From GCA-002712045 sp028112705 (GTDB lineage Bacteria; Pseudomonadota; Alphaproteobacteria; Rhodobacterales; Rhodobacteraceae): DNA of 64,000 bases. The notes under the pieces were generated by a model. The model searched no databases. It saw only the letters and a program-made list of their open reading frames with translations, and was not told the origin of the DNA. The stretch is from assembly GCA_028112705.1 (NCBI GenBank), contig JAOGYN010000002.1, positions 124,001 to 188,000 of the forward strand. Reading direction: 5' to 3'. Both the position numbers and the translations under genes were made by a program. This document shows positions 34,075 to 43,046 of the stretch, one piece after another (position 1 is the stretch's first letter; each line of letters begins with the position of its first letter).

Positions 34075-35543
34075 TTGGTATTTCAACTGCTATATTATGT
34101 TCAATTCTAATGCCTCTTGTGGGTATTCTTGGCAATTTAGTTTTAAGAAACTCTATAAATCTTCGAGACACGTTTACGTTTTTAGTATCTGTTCTTACAT
34201 TCGGCTCCGTTTTTATTGTTTTTATTCTTACTGGGGGAGTTCAAAATGAAGAGTTATCTCTTTTTATGGTACTTCCAAATTTAGATATTGCATTTAAGGT
34301 AGAGCCACTTGGATTACTCTTCGCTTTAGTTGCTTCAGGACTTTGGATGCTCACACATCTGTATGGTATTGGATATATGCGTGGAAATAACGAAGCCCGA
34401 CAATCTCAATTTTTTGCGTTCTTTTGTTTAGCTATTTTTGCTGTCATGGGAATTTGTTTTGCAGCCAATATGTTCACGTTATTTCTTTTTTATGAAATTC
34501 TCACCTTATCAACTTACCCTTTAGTAGCACACAAGGGAGATCCACTATCCGTATCTGGAGCAAGAGTTTATCTAGGGATACTTTTAGGTACTTCTATCAT
34601 TTTTTTACTTACTGGATTGATTTGGACTTACGCACTGGTTGGACACTTAGATTTTGTTGCTGGTGGAATTCTAAATGGCAAAATTGCTGTGGGTTTATTG
34701 CCCATTTTACTTGGATTATATGCATTTGGAATCGGAAAGGCAGCGTTAATGCCATTACACCGATGGCTGCCAGCAGCTATGGTGGCGCCCACGCCAGTAT
34801 CAGCATTATTACATGCCGTCGCTGTCGTTAAGGCTGGTGTTTTCACAATGTTGAAAGTTGGTGTGTATATTTTTGGAATTGATTTCCTCGCAGAATCTGG
34901 TGCGTCACAGTGGTTAATTTGGTTAGCAGCGATTTCTATTATTTTGGCATCTTTATTTGCATTAATGCAGAATAATTTGAAAAAAAGATTAGCATACTCT
35001 ACGGTATCACAATTGAGTTATGTCACTTTGGCCATGGCTCTTGCTACGCCTATGGCTGCGATGGGTGGTGGGATGCAGATTGCGATGCATGCTTTTGGGA
35101 AAATAGCGCTCTTTATGTGTGCTGGGGCTATATATGTCGTAACTAAAAAAACTGATGTTAGCGAGTTAAGTGGCTTGGGTAGAAAGATGCCAATCACATT
35201 TATTATTTTTGCAATAGCCTCTTTTTCTATTATTGGCTTACCTCCTTTTGGAGGTTCTTGGCCAAAGTTCTTACTAATATTGGGAGCAGTTGATACTGGG
35301 TATTTTTCTATAATAGCAGTTCTTATGATTTCATCACTACTAAATGTGGCTTATTTGCTTCCGATAGTTGGCCGTGGCTTTTTTGTTAAATCGAAAGATG
35401 GGTTAGATTTAAAGTTAATACATGAAGCGCCCTTGCTGTGTTGGCTGCCAGCAGCCATCGCGGCGGGTACCTGCCTGTTACTTTTCTTCTATGCTGGTTT
35501 GATCCAAGATTTCTTAAGACCTTTTGCACAAGGATCAATATAA
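34071..35543 (+). CDS. Second antiporter-like subunit (NuoM/MrpD family)
   Basis: Proton-conducting subunit of 490 residues, paralogous to the gene before it. It keeps the key glutamate in FLFYEILTLSTYPLVAH and the lysine in GIGKAALMPLHRWLPAAMVAPTPVSALLH. A GTG start overlaps the previous stop by four bases (GTGA). Canonical Mrp operons have one MrpD and one MrpA; having a second D-like protein here is characteristic of the Mbh-ordered clusters of some alphaproteobacteria. Confidence 0.85.
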   Translation: MIGISTAILCSILMPLVGILGNLVLRNSINLRDTFTFLVSVLTFGSVFIVFILTGGVQNEELSLFMVLPNLDIAFKVEPLGLLFALVASGLWMLTHLYGIGYMRGNNEARQSQFFAFFCLAIFAVMGICFAANMFTLFLFYEILTLSTYPLVAHKGDPLSVSGARVYLGILLGTSIIFLLTGLIWTYALVGHLDFVAGGILNGKIAVGLLPILLGLYAFGIGKAALMPLHRWLPAAMVAPTPVSALLHAVAVVKAGVFTMLKVGVYIFGIDFLAESGASQWLIWLAAISIILASLFALMQNNLKKRLAYSTVSQLSYVTLAMALATPMAAMGGGMQIAMHAFGKIALFMCAGAIYVVTKKTDVSELSGLGRKMPITFIIFAIASFSIIGLPPFGGSWPKFLLILGAVDTGYFSIIAVLMISSLLNVAYLLPIVGRGFFVKSKDGLDLKLIHEAPLLCWLPAAIAAGTCLLLFFYAGLIQDFLRPFAQGSI

Positions 35544-35890
35544 TGAAAAACGCTAAACATGATAATAATCAAAAATTTCCTAAATTAGGGCAATGGTTAA
35601 CGTGGGTAGATAAACCGGGATCGGTAAACAAAATATTGATTGGGCTGGGTTTAGTCTGTTTTATACTGCTTTGTTTTGATTTTCTTTATCCAAAGCATGG
35701 GCATTTTGATGTAGAAAATATAAGAGGATTTTATAGCTTGTATGGCTTTATTGCGTTTACAGCAGTAGTATTTTTGGCAATGTTTTTAAGAACAATCATT
35801 ATACGAAAACCAGATTACTATTCTCTGAAAGATGTTAATTCTGAAAAATATCCAACAGATGATTTAGGGCAGGTAGATCAAGATGATTGA
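35543..35890 (+). CDS. Small two-helix membrane protein in the Mrp cluster
   Basis: Unrecognised 115-residue protein with a charged N-terminus, two predicted helices (ILIGLGLVCFILLCFDFLYP at about 30-49 and FIAFTAVVFLAMFL at about 69-82) and a polar acidic tail. The ATG shares one base with the previous stop and its end overlaps the next gene by eight bases, so it is embedded in the operon and probably translationally coupled. The position suggests an accessory subunit; function unknown. Confidence 0.75.
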   Translation: MKNAKHDNNQKFPKLGQWLTWVDKPGSVNKILIGLGLVCFILLCFDFLYPKHGHFDVENIRGFYSLYGFIAFTAVVFLAMFLRTIIIRKPDYYSLKDVNSEKYPTDDLGQVDQDD

Positions 35891-37580
35891 ACTGATCCCA
35901 ACATCGTTTATTTTCTTTGCAATGGCGGGTGTTTTGGTCTGCGTTCCTCATGGCATTATGCGTGGGGCTTTATTATTAGCGACACCAGTTATTGCAGTTT
36001 TGCATATATGGTTAATAGGGTTTGGAAATTTTTGGCCTTATGAGGTTTTTGGGTTTGATTTGGAGTTGATGCGTGTTGATCGCCTATCGCGCATTTTTGT
36101 AATTATATTTTGTCTTGCTAGCTTTTTAGGTAATATGTTTGCCTGGCACCTGAGAGATACAACTCAGCAAGTGGCAGCTCTTTTATATGCTGGTTCCGCT
36201 ATTGGGGCTGCATTGTCAGGGGATCTAATAAGTTTATTCTTTTATTGGGAAGGAACAGCATTAGCTTCGGTGTTTCTAATTTGGGCGCGGGGTACAGAAG
36301 GCGCCTATCATACTGGAATGCGTTATCTTATTGTCCAAATAGGTTCTGGTGTAATCTTAATCGCTGGTGTTGCTGTGTTTTATCGTGAAACGGGGATAGT
36401 TTCTTTTGATAAAATGACCTTAGGAAGTCTTGGGACATGGTTAATTTTTATCAGTTTTGGGATCAAATGTGCATTTCCATTAATGCATAATTGGTTACAA
36501 GATAGTTACCCGGCTGCGACAGTTACTGGCACGGTTATATTGTCTGCATTTACCACAAAAATGGCAATTTATGCCCTAGCACGTGGGTTTGCCGGTACTG
36601 AAATACTTATTTATATTGGGACTATTATGACACTATTTCCAATTTTCTTTGCGGAGATTGAAAATGATATGCGTCGTGTCTTATCTTATTCTTTAAATAA
36701 TCAGTTGGGGTTCATGGTTGTTGCTATAGGTATTGGATCAGAACTTGCGCTAAATGGAATGGCTGGCCATGCTTTTGCCCATATTTTGTATAAGGCTTTA
36801 CTATTTATGTCAGTAGGTGCCGTGTTATATCGAACTGGTACGGCAAAGGCGTCAGAATTAGGTGGGTTATACCGAACGATGCCACTGACAGCTATTTTCT
36901 GCCTCATTGGTGCTGCCTCTATTTCAGCTTTCCCTCTTTTATCAGGATTTGTAACCAAGTCGTTAACTTTAAGTTCTGTCGCTGAAGAACATAGAACAAT
37001 AATTTGGTTGGCGTTGGTTTTTGCTTCTGCAGGGGTTTTATCTCATTCAGGCATTAAAATCCCGTTTTTCACTTTTTTTGGACATGATTCTGGAAAAAGA
37101 CCAGCTGAGGCGCCAAGACACATGCTAATTGCAATGGGGATTACATCTTTATTATGCATTTTAATTGGAGTATTTCCAAGTATTTTTTATCAAATTTTAC
37201 CGTATGATACCTCTTACGTCCCTTATACTTTTGATCATGTCCTTGGTCAGCTCCAATTATTATTTTTTGCACTATTAGCTTTTGGAATTTTGTATCGATT
37301 TGGATTACATCCATCGGAAATTGACTCTACAAATATTGATACTGACGTCATTTATCGTAAATGGATGCCTTCGTTGCTTGGGCTTTTAATACTGGCCCTC
37401 AGCAGGCTATATCTGAGAATTTTGAATAAAATTTCTTACATGATAGAATATGCATATAGAAAGTTAAATGAAAGTCATGGACCTAAAAGTGCGCGAGTAA
37501 CAGGTTATCCGAGTAGTGTGATGGTTATTAATATCACCGTTCTTTTTGCAATTGCATTAATTGTTATTTTTGCAAGTTAG
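35883..37580 (+). CDS. Third antiporter-like subunit (MrpD/NuoL-like)
   Basis: Proton-conducting membrane subunit of 565 residues, the largest in the cluster. Superfamily residues are the glutamate in SLFFYWEGTALASVFLIWA and the lysine in SFGIKCAFPLMHNWLQDSYPAATV. The last 150 residues form an extension with additional helices, somewhat like the NuoL/MrpA C-terminal helices, though I cannot show homology. It starts inside the preceding small gene and ends the cluster. Confidence 0.85.
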   Translation: MIELIPTSFIFFAMAGVLVCVPHGIMRGALLLATPVIAVLHIWLIGFGNFWPYEVFGFDLELMRVDRLSRIFVIIFCLASFLGNMFAWHLRDTTQQVAALLYAGSAIGAALSGDLISLFFYWEGTALASVFLIWARGTEGAYHTGMRYLIVQIGSGVILIAGVAVFYRETGIVSFDKMTLGSLGTWLIFISFGIKCAFPLMHNWLQDSYPAATVTGTVILSAFTTKMAIYALARGFAGTEILIYIGTIMTLFPIFFAEIENDMRRVLSYSLNNQLGFMVVAIGIGSELALNGMAGHAFAHILYKALLFMSVGAVLYRTGTAKASELGGLYRTMPLTAIFCLIGAASISAFPLLSGFVTKSLTLSSVAEEHRTIIWLALVFASAGVLSHSGIKIPFFTFFGHDSGKRPAEAPRHMLIAMGITSLLCILIGVFPSIFYQILPYDTSYVPYTFDHVLGQLQLLFFALLAFGILYRFGLHPSEIDSTNIDTDVIYRKWMPSLLGLLILALSRLYLRILNKISYMIEYAYRKLNESHGPKSARVTGYPSSVMVINITVLFAIALIVIFAS

Positions 37581-37644
37581 AATATTACGAATTATGGAAG
37601 TTGAGACGTAATTATGCCTTGTTATAAAAAGATTTAGATAAATT

Positions 37645-38409
37645 ATGACTGATACTCCCTTAGATATTATAATTAAAAAAATTGCAGCTAGTGATATAGT
37701 AGATAACCATTTAATTTTATTTAGAAGATTTCTGGAGACAGAACTATTTATTCTAATTGATGATCCCGAAAACCCAAAACCAAAATTAATGCAAATTGAT
37801 CAAGGGGTGATTATGCTTGCATTTGATCTTGAGGAGAAGCTAATCGATTTTGCTGGTGAAAATTCATTTTTTATTTCGATGTCTGGTCGTCGATTAATCT
37901 CTCAAAATGCTTCAATAGGTATTGCGGTTAATTTAAATAATAGTGGGGGAGGGTATATTTTAACTGATGAGGTTATAGAATGGTTGATGAAAAATACACA
38001 AGTAACCAAAGAGGTATTACAAAGCACTACCAACGAAATTGCATCGCCTTCAATTATCACTGAGCAATTTGTAGAGTTACTTGACGAAGCCTTAGCAACA
38101 TCTTTTAGCTTAGCTGAATATGCTATTTTGGTTCAAGATTTGACAGAACTTAAATCAAAAAGTTTATTATTAATTTTTGTTGGTTCAGTTAAGCTTTACC
38201 ACGACGCCCTTGCTCAACAGGCATCGGAAGCATTTTCACTATCGGGTATACAAGATATAATTTTAGACATTACATTTTGTAAATCTGAAGATGAATTGGT
38301 TAAAAAAGCTCTACTTGTTGGTCTTCGTTTTGATTTGCCCCAGATTGAAAAGCCCAGTGAACCCAAGGCGCCTGGAATGGATCCTACTAAACCACCCTTG
38401 TTGCGTTAA
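37645..38409 (+). CDS. SseB-family protein
   Basis: Cytoplasmic protein of 254 residues. The N-terminal 20-130 region fits the SseB N-terminal domain (LFRRFLETELFILIDDP, FISMSGRRLISQNASIGIAVNL, YILTDEVIEWL); the C-terminal half is unassigned and ends in a Pro/Lys tail. Family members are widespread but functionally unclear (SseB enhances serine-sensitivity in E. coli). It lies 64 bases after the Mrp cluster and convergent to an SDR gene. Confidence 0.7.
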   Translation: MTDTPLDIIIKKIAASDIVDNHLILFRRFLETELFILIDDPENPKPKLMQIDQGVIMLAFDLEEKLIDFAGENSFFISMSGRRLISQNASIGIAVNLNNSGGGYILTDEVIEWLMKNTQVTKEVLQSTTNEIASPSIITEQFVELLDEALATSFSLAEYAILVQDLTELKSKSLLLIFVGSVKLYHDALAQQASEAFSLSGIQDIILDITFCKSEDELVKKALLVGLRFDLPQIEKPSEPKAPGMDPTKPPLLR

Positions 38410-38425
38410 TTATTTATGAGGATGA

Positions 38426-39094
38426 TTACCAAGGTATTATTTTACCCGCCCAATCAAAAAACTTTCCACTATCCCGAGCATCAAGTGTTTTTGTTAAATT
38501 AATAATATCATTTGCTGCTTTTTGAGATGAAACCCTTGGGTGAGTAGTATAATTTTTGGTCATCTCAGTGTCTACTGTTCCTGGATGCACAGCTAGAAGA
38601 CATGCATTTGGGTGTGTTCGTTTTATTTCAATGGCACTGGTCCGTAAAATTTGGTTCAAAGCCGCTTTTGCAGTTCTATAGCTTATCCAACCTCCTAGAT
38701 GATTATCGGTAATTGAACCCACTCGTGCTGATAAAACAATCACATGACATGGACGATTTTTAGGTATCAGTTTATGTATGTGTTTTAAAACTAGTGCGGG
38801 CCCTAACGCATTTAACGAAAACTGTTTTAGCATAGCATCAGAGTTCAAACGTTTGATAGTTTTTTCTGGATCATCATTATTTATTTTCACACCTCCAGTT
38901 GCGACAATGATAACATCATAAATAGAAATTTCTTTTTCTAAATTTCTTGCTACGTTACTTTCGTTTGTTATATCAAAATTGTCTCTTGAACGTGTTAGAG
39001 TGTTTACTAATTCGTATAATGGGTTTTTGTTATAGGCATTCTGTAGAGCTAACCCAATTCCACCGGATGCTCCTATAATTAGTACATTTTTCAT
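38426..39094 (-). CDS. Short-chain dehydrogenase/reductase
   Basis: NAD(P)-dependent oxidoreductase of 222 residues. It has the dinucleotide-binding GASGGIGLAL at the N-terminus, VIVLSARVGSITDNHLGGW before the catalytic serine region, and the catalytic tyrosine-lysine motif in SYRTAKAALNQIL; VHPGTVDTEMTK follows. Closest in form to the CsgA-like short SDRs. Substrate unknown. Its start faces leuA across a 235-base gap. Confidence 0.88.
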   Translation of the reverse strand: MKNVLIIGASGGIGLALQNAYNKNPLYELVNTLTRSRDNFDITNESNVARNLEKEISIYDVIIVATGGVKINNDDPEKTIKRLNSDAMLKQFSLNALGPALVLKHIHKLIPKNRPCHVIVLSARVGSITDNHLGGWISYRTAKAALNQILRTSAIEIKRTHPNACLLAVHPGTVDTEMTKNYTTHPRVSSQKAANDIINLTKTLDARDSGKFFDWAGKIIPW

Positions 39095-39192
39095 TTCTAT
39101 CTTCTAATTGGTTCATTTCGTAAAGTAGTTTTTTTTAACAACTAATCAAACATACCCTTTTATTTTGCAAAAAAAACTATTAACAACAATGC

Positions 39193-39273
39193 ATGTTTAA
39201 AACTAATATTATAAAATTACAGCAAAATGATAGAAAATTGCTATTAGCTGAACTACTCCTTAGCAGCCTCTGA
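39193..39273 (+). CDS. leuA leader peptide (leucine-rich)
   Basis: A 26-codon frame, MFKTNIIKLQQNDRKLLLAE then LLLSSL, has eight leucines, seven of them in the last eleven codons (TTG CTA TTA ... CTA CTC CTT ... CTC) using several different codons. It ends in TGA at 39271-39273 inside the left arm of an 11-pair hairpin and 81 bases before the leuA start. This is the arrangement of ribosome-mediated attenuation controlled by leucyl-tRNA. No clear Shine-Dalgarno precedes the ATG, the main weakness. Confidence 0.75.
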   Translation: MFKTNIIKLQQNDRKLLLAELLLSSL

Positions 39274-39305
39274 GCGTGCCTGGTCTGGGCGCGTACGCTC
39301 AGAGG
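39267..39305 (+). promoter_or_regulatory. leuA antiterminator hairpin
   Basis: cctctgagcgt (39267-39277) pairs perfectly with acgctcagagg (39295-39305), eleven pairs, with a small inner gcc/ggc extension. The left arm contains the leader stop codon. It is predicted to form when ribosomes stall on the leucine codons, and it excludes the terminator at 39288-39320 because the two share bases 39295-39305. Confidence 0.7.
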
Positions 39306-39327
39306 TAACGTAAAAGCGCCTTCTTAT
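39288..39327 (+). terminator. leuA attenuator terminator
   Basis: ggcgc (39288-39292) pairs with gcgcc (39316-39320), and inside it tacg (39294-39297) pairs with cgta (39309-39312); ttcttat follows directly. It would form when the leader ribosome reaches the stop codon and masks the left arm of the antiterminator. The stem is short and the T-tract imperfect, so the termination step is inferred. Confidence 0.5.
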
Positions 39328-39353
39328 AAATGAAATTAGCTAAGAGAAAAAAA

Positions 39354-40901
39354 ATGAAACACATTAAACAACAAGATAATGTTTTAATATTTGATACTAC
39401 TTTAAGGGATGGTGAGCAGAGCCCTGGGGCGACAATGAGCCATGCTGAAAAGCTAGAAATAGCAGAGCTTTTGGATGAAATGGGTGTGGATATCATTGAA
39501 GCGGGCTTCCCAATTGCATCCGAAGGTGATTTTCAGGCTGTTTTGGAAGTTTCCAGACGATCAAAAAATTCTGTGATATGTGGCTTGAGTAGAGCCAACT
39601 TTAGAGACATCGATAGGTGTTGGGAAGCAGTTCAACATGCTGCAAGGCCCCGTATTCATACTTTTATAGGAACGTCTCCACTTCACCGACAAATTCCTAA
39701 TCTGACCAAGGATGAAATGGCGGACGTTATACATGAAACCGTAACATATGCGAGAAACCTTTGTGATAACGTCCAGTGGTCTCCAATGGATGCAACACGA
39801 ACAGAACTAGATTATTTATATAGAGTAGTGGAAATAGCAATTAACGCTGGAGCAACAACAATTAATATCCCTGATACTGTAGGGTATACAGCGCCAAGAG
39901 AGTGTGGTGAATTAATTAGTGCATTAATTGATAATGTACCTGGTGCAGACACTGTAACTTTTGCAACCCATTGTCATAATGATTTAGGAATGGCGACTGC
40001 TAATGCTTTGTCTGCTGTTGAAGCTGGAGCAAGGCAAATAGAATGCACAATAAATGGGTTAGGCGAGAGGGCAGGAAATACTGCGCTTGAGGAGGTGGTG
40101 ATGGCCCTTAGGGTTCGAAACGACATTATGCCTTTCCAAACTCAAATAGACAGTACTAAACTTATGAATATAAGTCGTAGAGTCGCAACTGTTAGTGGAT
40201 TTCAGGTACAATATAACAAGGCTATTGTAGGTAAGAATGCTTTTGCACACGAAAGTGGAATTCATCAAGATGGTATGTTGAAAAATGCTGAAACTTTTGA
40301 AATAATGCGCCCCGAAGATGTAGGGCTTGCCGAAACAAACTTGGTTTTGGGTAAACATTCTGGGCGAGCGGCGTTGCGAGCAAGGCTTAAAGATCTGGGT
40401 TTTGACTTAGGGGATAATCAACTTAAAGATGTTTTTGTTAGATTTAAAACATTAGCTGATAGGAAAAAAGAAATCTATGATGATGATCTTTTGGCCCTGA
40501 TGCACAATAGCGCATCGGATGCAGAGCATGATAGTCTTCAAGTTAAGTCATTAAGAGTAGTATGTGGCACAGAGGGCCCTCAAACCGCAGAATTAAAGAT
40601 GTCTATTGATGGGATTGAAAGCCAAATTGAAGCTAGTGGAGATGGCCCAGTAGACTCTGTTTTTAATGCTGTAAAGAGCCTATTTCCACATGAAGCACGA
40701 TTGCAACTGTATCAAGTTCATGCGGTTACTGAAGGAACAGATGCCCAGGCTACAGTTACTGTTCGGATGGAAGAAAATGGAAAAATTGTTGTTGGGCAAT
40801 CTTCTGATACGGATACAGTTGTAGCATCAGCTAAGGCTTATGTTAACGCTTTAAATAAACTACTTGTTAGGCGTAAAAAAAGAGTTCCAGAAATAATTTA
40901 A
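39354..40901 (+). CDS. leuA: 2-isopropylmalate synthase
   Basis: First committed enzyme of leucine biosynthesis: condenses 2-ketoisovalerate and acetyl-CoA. From the ATG at 39354 it has 515 residues: a TIM-barrel catalytic domain with FDTTLRDGEQSPGATM and the metal-binding THCHNDLGMATANA, a linker, and the C-terminal LeuA dimer domain that binds leucine for feedback inhibition (about 390-510). An ATG at 39330 would add eight Lys-rich residues; aagaga before 39354 makes it slightly better. Expression is probably set by the upstream leucine attenuator. Confidence 0.96.
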   Translation: MKHIKQQDNVLIFDTTLRDGEQSPGATMSHAEKLEIAELLDEMGVDIIEAGFPIASEGDFQAVLEVSRRSKNSVICGLSRANFRDIDRCWEAVQHAARPRIHTFIGTSPLHRQIPNLTKDEMADVIHETVTYARNLCDNVQWSPMDATRTELDYLYRVVEIAINAGATTINIPDTVGYTAPRECGELISALIDNVPGADTVTFATHCHNDLGMATANALSAVEAGARQIECTINGLGERAGNTALEEVVMALRVRNDIMPFQTQIDSTKLMNISRRVATVSGFQVQYNKAIVGKNAFAHESGIHQDGMLKNAETFEIMRPEDVGLAETNLVLGKHSGRAALRARLKDLGFDLGDNQLKDVFVRFKTLADRKKEIYDDDLLALMHNSASDAEHDSLQVKSLRVVCGTEGPQTAELKMSIDGIESQIEASGDGPVDSVFNAVKSLFPHEARLQLYQVHAVTEGTDAQATVTVRMEENGKIVVGQSSDTDTVVASAKAYVNALNKLLVRRKKRVPEII

Positions 40902-41004
40902 ATTTAGAATCTTTTTAAGTAAAATAGTTTTAATATTTATCTTTGAATGCATCTGATATAGAAGTTTTTTAGGCAATTAAATGCCTATGCTGTCAAGCTA
41001 AGGC

Positions 41005-41034
41005 TTTACGTTTTATACTTTGAATGACTATAAT
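41005..41034 (+). promoter_or_regulatory. Candidate promoter of the mre operon
   Basis: TTTACG at 41005-41010 and a perfect TATAAT at 41029-41034 are separated by 18 bases. They lie 49 bases before the mreB ATG in the 181-base leuA-mreB gap. The -35 matches four of six consensus bases. Confidence 0.5.
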
Positions 41035-41082
41035 ATGCCAATCGACCCTTTGATTATTAAACTCATATAAAAAGGTTTTTTT

Positions 41083-42120
41083 ATGGTTGGACTATCTAGT
41101 CTTTTCTCGTCGGACATGGCGATAGATTTAGGCACCGCTAATACTCTCGTTTATGTAAAAGGACGGGGCATTATTTTAAATGAACCTTCAGTTGTGGCTT
41201 ATCATACGAAAGATGGGAAAAAAAAGGTTTTAGCAATTGGAGAAGACGCTAAATTAATGTTAGGCCGAACCCCAGGTTCGATTGAGGCCATACGCCCGAT
41301 GAGGGATGGAGTTATTGCTGATTTTGATACTGCTGAAGAAATGATTAAATATTTCATTAGAAAAGTGCATAGAAGAACAACATTTACTAAACCAAAAATT
41401 ATTGTTTGTGTACCCCATGGTGCTACACCAGTTGAAAAGCGTGCCATTAGGCAATCTGTTTTATCCGCAGGTGCTCGAAAGGCAGGCCTAATCGCAGAAC
41501 CTATTGCAGCAGCAATTGGAGCTGGTATGCCAATTACTGACCCTACTGGCTCAATGGTAGTTGATATTGGGGGTGGAACGACAGAAGTTGCTGTTCTCTC
41601 CTTGGGAGATATAGTTTATGCTCGATCGGTTAGAGTGGGTGGCGATAGGATGGATGAGGCAATTATCTCTTACCTTCGCAGGAAAGAAAATTTACTTATT
41701 GGCGAAAGTACGGCTGAGCGCATTAAAACATCGATTGGAACGGCTAGAATGCCAGATAATGGCCGTGGAGCAGTCATGACAATTCGAGGCCGTGATCTTT
41801 TGAATGGTGTCCCAAAAGAAACAGAAATTACCCAAGCTCAGGTAGCAGAAGCTCTTTCTGAAACGGTTCAGCAAATTTGCGAAAGTGTGATGAGCGCCCT
41901 GGAGGCAACACCACCGGATCTTGCGGCAGACATTGTTGATCGTGGTGTGATGTTGACTGGTGGTGGTGCATTATTAGGGGACCTCGATTTGACTTTAAGG
42001 GAACAGATTGGCCTACCTATTACTATTGCTGAAGAATCTCTTAATTGTGTGGCAATTGGAACAGGAAAAGCTTTGGAATACGAAAAACAACTAGGGCACG
42101 TAATTGACTACGAAAGCTGA
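41083..42120 (+). CDS. mreB: Rod-shape protein MreB
   Basis: Actin-like ATPase that forms membrane filaments guiding the elongasome. The 345 residues begin with a short segment including GLSSLFSSD, then the phosphate-1 loop DLGTANTLVYVKGRGI, the phosphate-2 loop MVVDIGGGTTEVAVLSLG and the adenosine motif MLTGGGALLGDLD. Length is normal. First gene of mreB-mreC-mreD-mrdA-rodA. Confidence 0.98.
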   Translation: MVGLSSLFSSDMAIDLGTANTLVYVKGRGIILNEPSVVAYHTKDGKKKVLAIGEDAKLMLGRTPGSIEAIRPMRDGVIADFDTAEEMIKYFIRKVHRRTTFTKPKIIVCVPHGATPVEKRAIRQSVLSAGARKAGLIAEPIAAAIGAGMPITDPTGSMVVDIGGGTTEVAVLSLGDIVYARSVRVGGDRMDEAIISYLRRKENLLIGESTAERIKTSIGTARMPDNGRGAVMTIRGRDLLNGVPKETEITQAQVAEALSETVQQICESVMSALEATPPDLAADIVDRGVMLTGGGALLGDLDLTLREQIGLPITIAEESLNCVAIGTGKALEYEKQLGHVIDYES

Positions 42121-42140
42121 ATTTTAATTTAGGGGAAACT

Positions 42141-43046
42141 TTGGCTCGTAATAATCATGAAGATAGTAATTATACTGGTCGATTTAGGCGGGTATTAACT
42201 GTCATATCTATTATTTTTTGTATTATACTTTTTTTACTTTGGAGATTAGATAATCCTCGAGCAGAAACAATTCGATTAGCAGTAGTCGATAAGTTTGTTC
42301 CAAATTTTAGTTTTATACTGACCCCTCTAACCACTTTGCAAAATATTGCGTTAGATTTCAGATCTTATTCTAACATATTTGAATTAAATAATGAATTAAA
42401 CAAAGAAATTCAGCAGTTAAAACATTGGAAGGAACAAGCTATCCAGTGGGAAGCTAAATATGCAAAATTATTGGATTTGAATAAGGTAAAATTAGATCTT
42501 AAGTTGCCATATACTACAGGAATAGTGCTAGCAGACACAGGTTCTGGATTCCGACAACATGTTTTGATAAATATTGGTGCGAAAGACGGTATCAAGAATG
42601 GATGGGCTGCCACTGATGGGTTAGGGCTCGTCGGGCGCATCACTGGAGTTGGAAAATCAACAGCGCTGGTAATGCTTTTAACCGACACTTCAAGTAAAGT
42701 GGCAGTTTCGATACAACCATCAGGTGAAAAAGCCATTATGCATGGGGATAATACAATGTTTCCTGCTTTGGAATTGATAAGTAAAGCTGATCGTGTAGGT
42801 GCGGGTGATCGAGTAATTACATCAGGAGATGGGCTGGTTTTTCCAAAAGGCTTATTAATAGGTAGCGTAGTGAAAGACTCAACAGGTAGAAAAAGAGTAA
42901 GTTTATCTGCTGACTACAAAAGGCTCGCTTTTCTTCGAGTTCTGCGAATGATTCCAATTGAAACAATTCAAGAAAGTAAAATGTTAATTGGAACAGAAAT
43001 AATTAAAAAGGGTTCTTCTGAAGATAAGGATACCTTAAATGATTAA
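42141..43046 (+). CDS. mreC: Rod-shape protein MreC
   Basis: Periplasmic, membrane-anchored elongasome protein that activates PBP2. It starts at a TTG preceded by agggga; no in-frame ATG fits. The 301 residues have a single N-terminal helix (about 18-36), a coiled-coil stretch with NNELNKEIQQLKHWKEQAIQWE, then the beta-rich MreC domain (GTGIVLADTGSGFRQHVLINIG region). The C-terminal region is charged. Overlaps mreD by eight bases. Confidence 0.93.
   Translation: MARNNHEDSNYTGRFRRVLTVISIIFCIILFLLWRLDNPRAETIRLAVVDKFVPNFSFILTPLTTLQNIALDFRSYSNIFELNNELNKEIQQLKHWKEQAIQWEAKYAKLLDLNKVKLDLKLPYTTGIVLADTGSGFRQHVLINIGAKDGIKNGWAATDGLGLVGRITGVGKSTALVMLLTDTSSKVAVSIQPSGEKAIMHGDNTMFPALELISKADRVGAGDRVITSGDGLVFPKGLLIGSVVKDSTGRKRVSLSADYKRLAFLRVLRMIPIETIQESKMLIGTEIIKKGSSEDKDTLND

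Noticed and set aside
38410..38425. Bidirectional terminator between the convergent SseB and SDR genes
   Set aside because: The gap is only 16 bases and I see no inverted repeat in it.
40982..40987. Hairpin taggca...tgccta after leuA as a terminator
   Set aside because: Only six pairs, and the T-run lies before the stem rather than after it on the coding strand.
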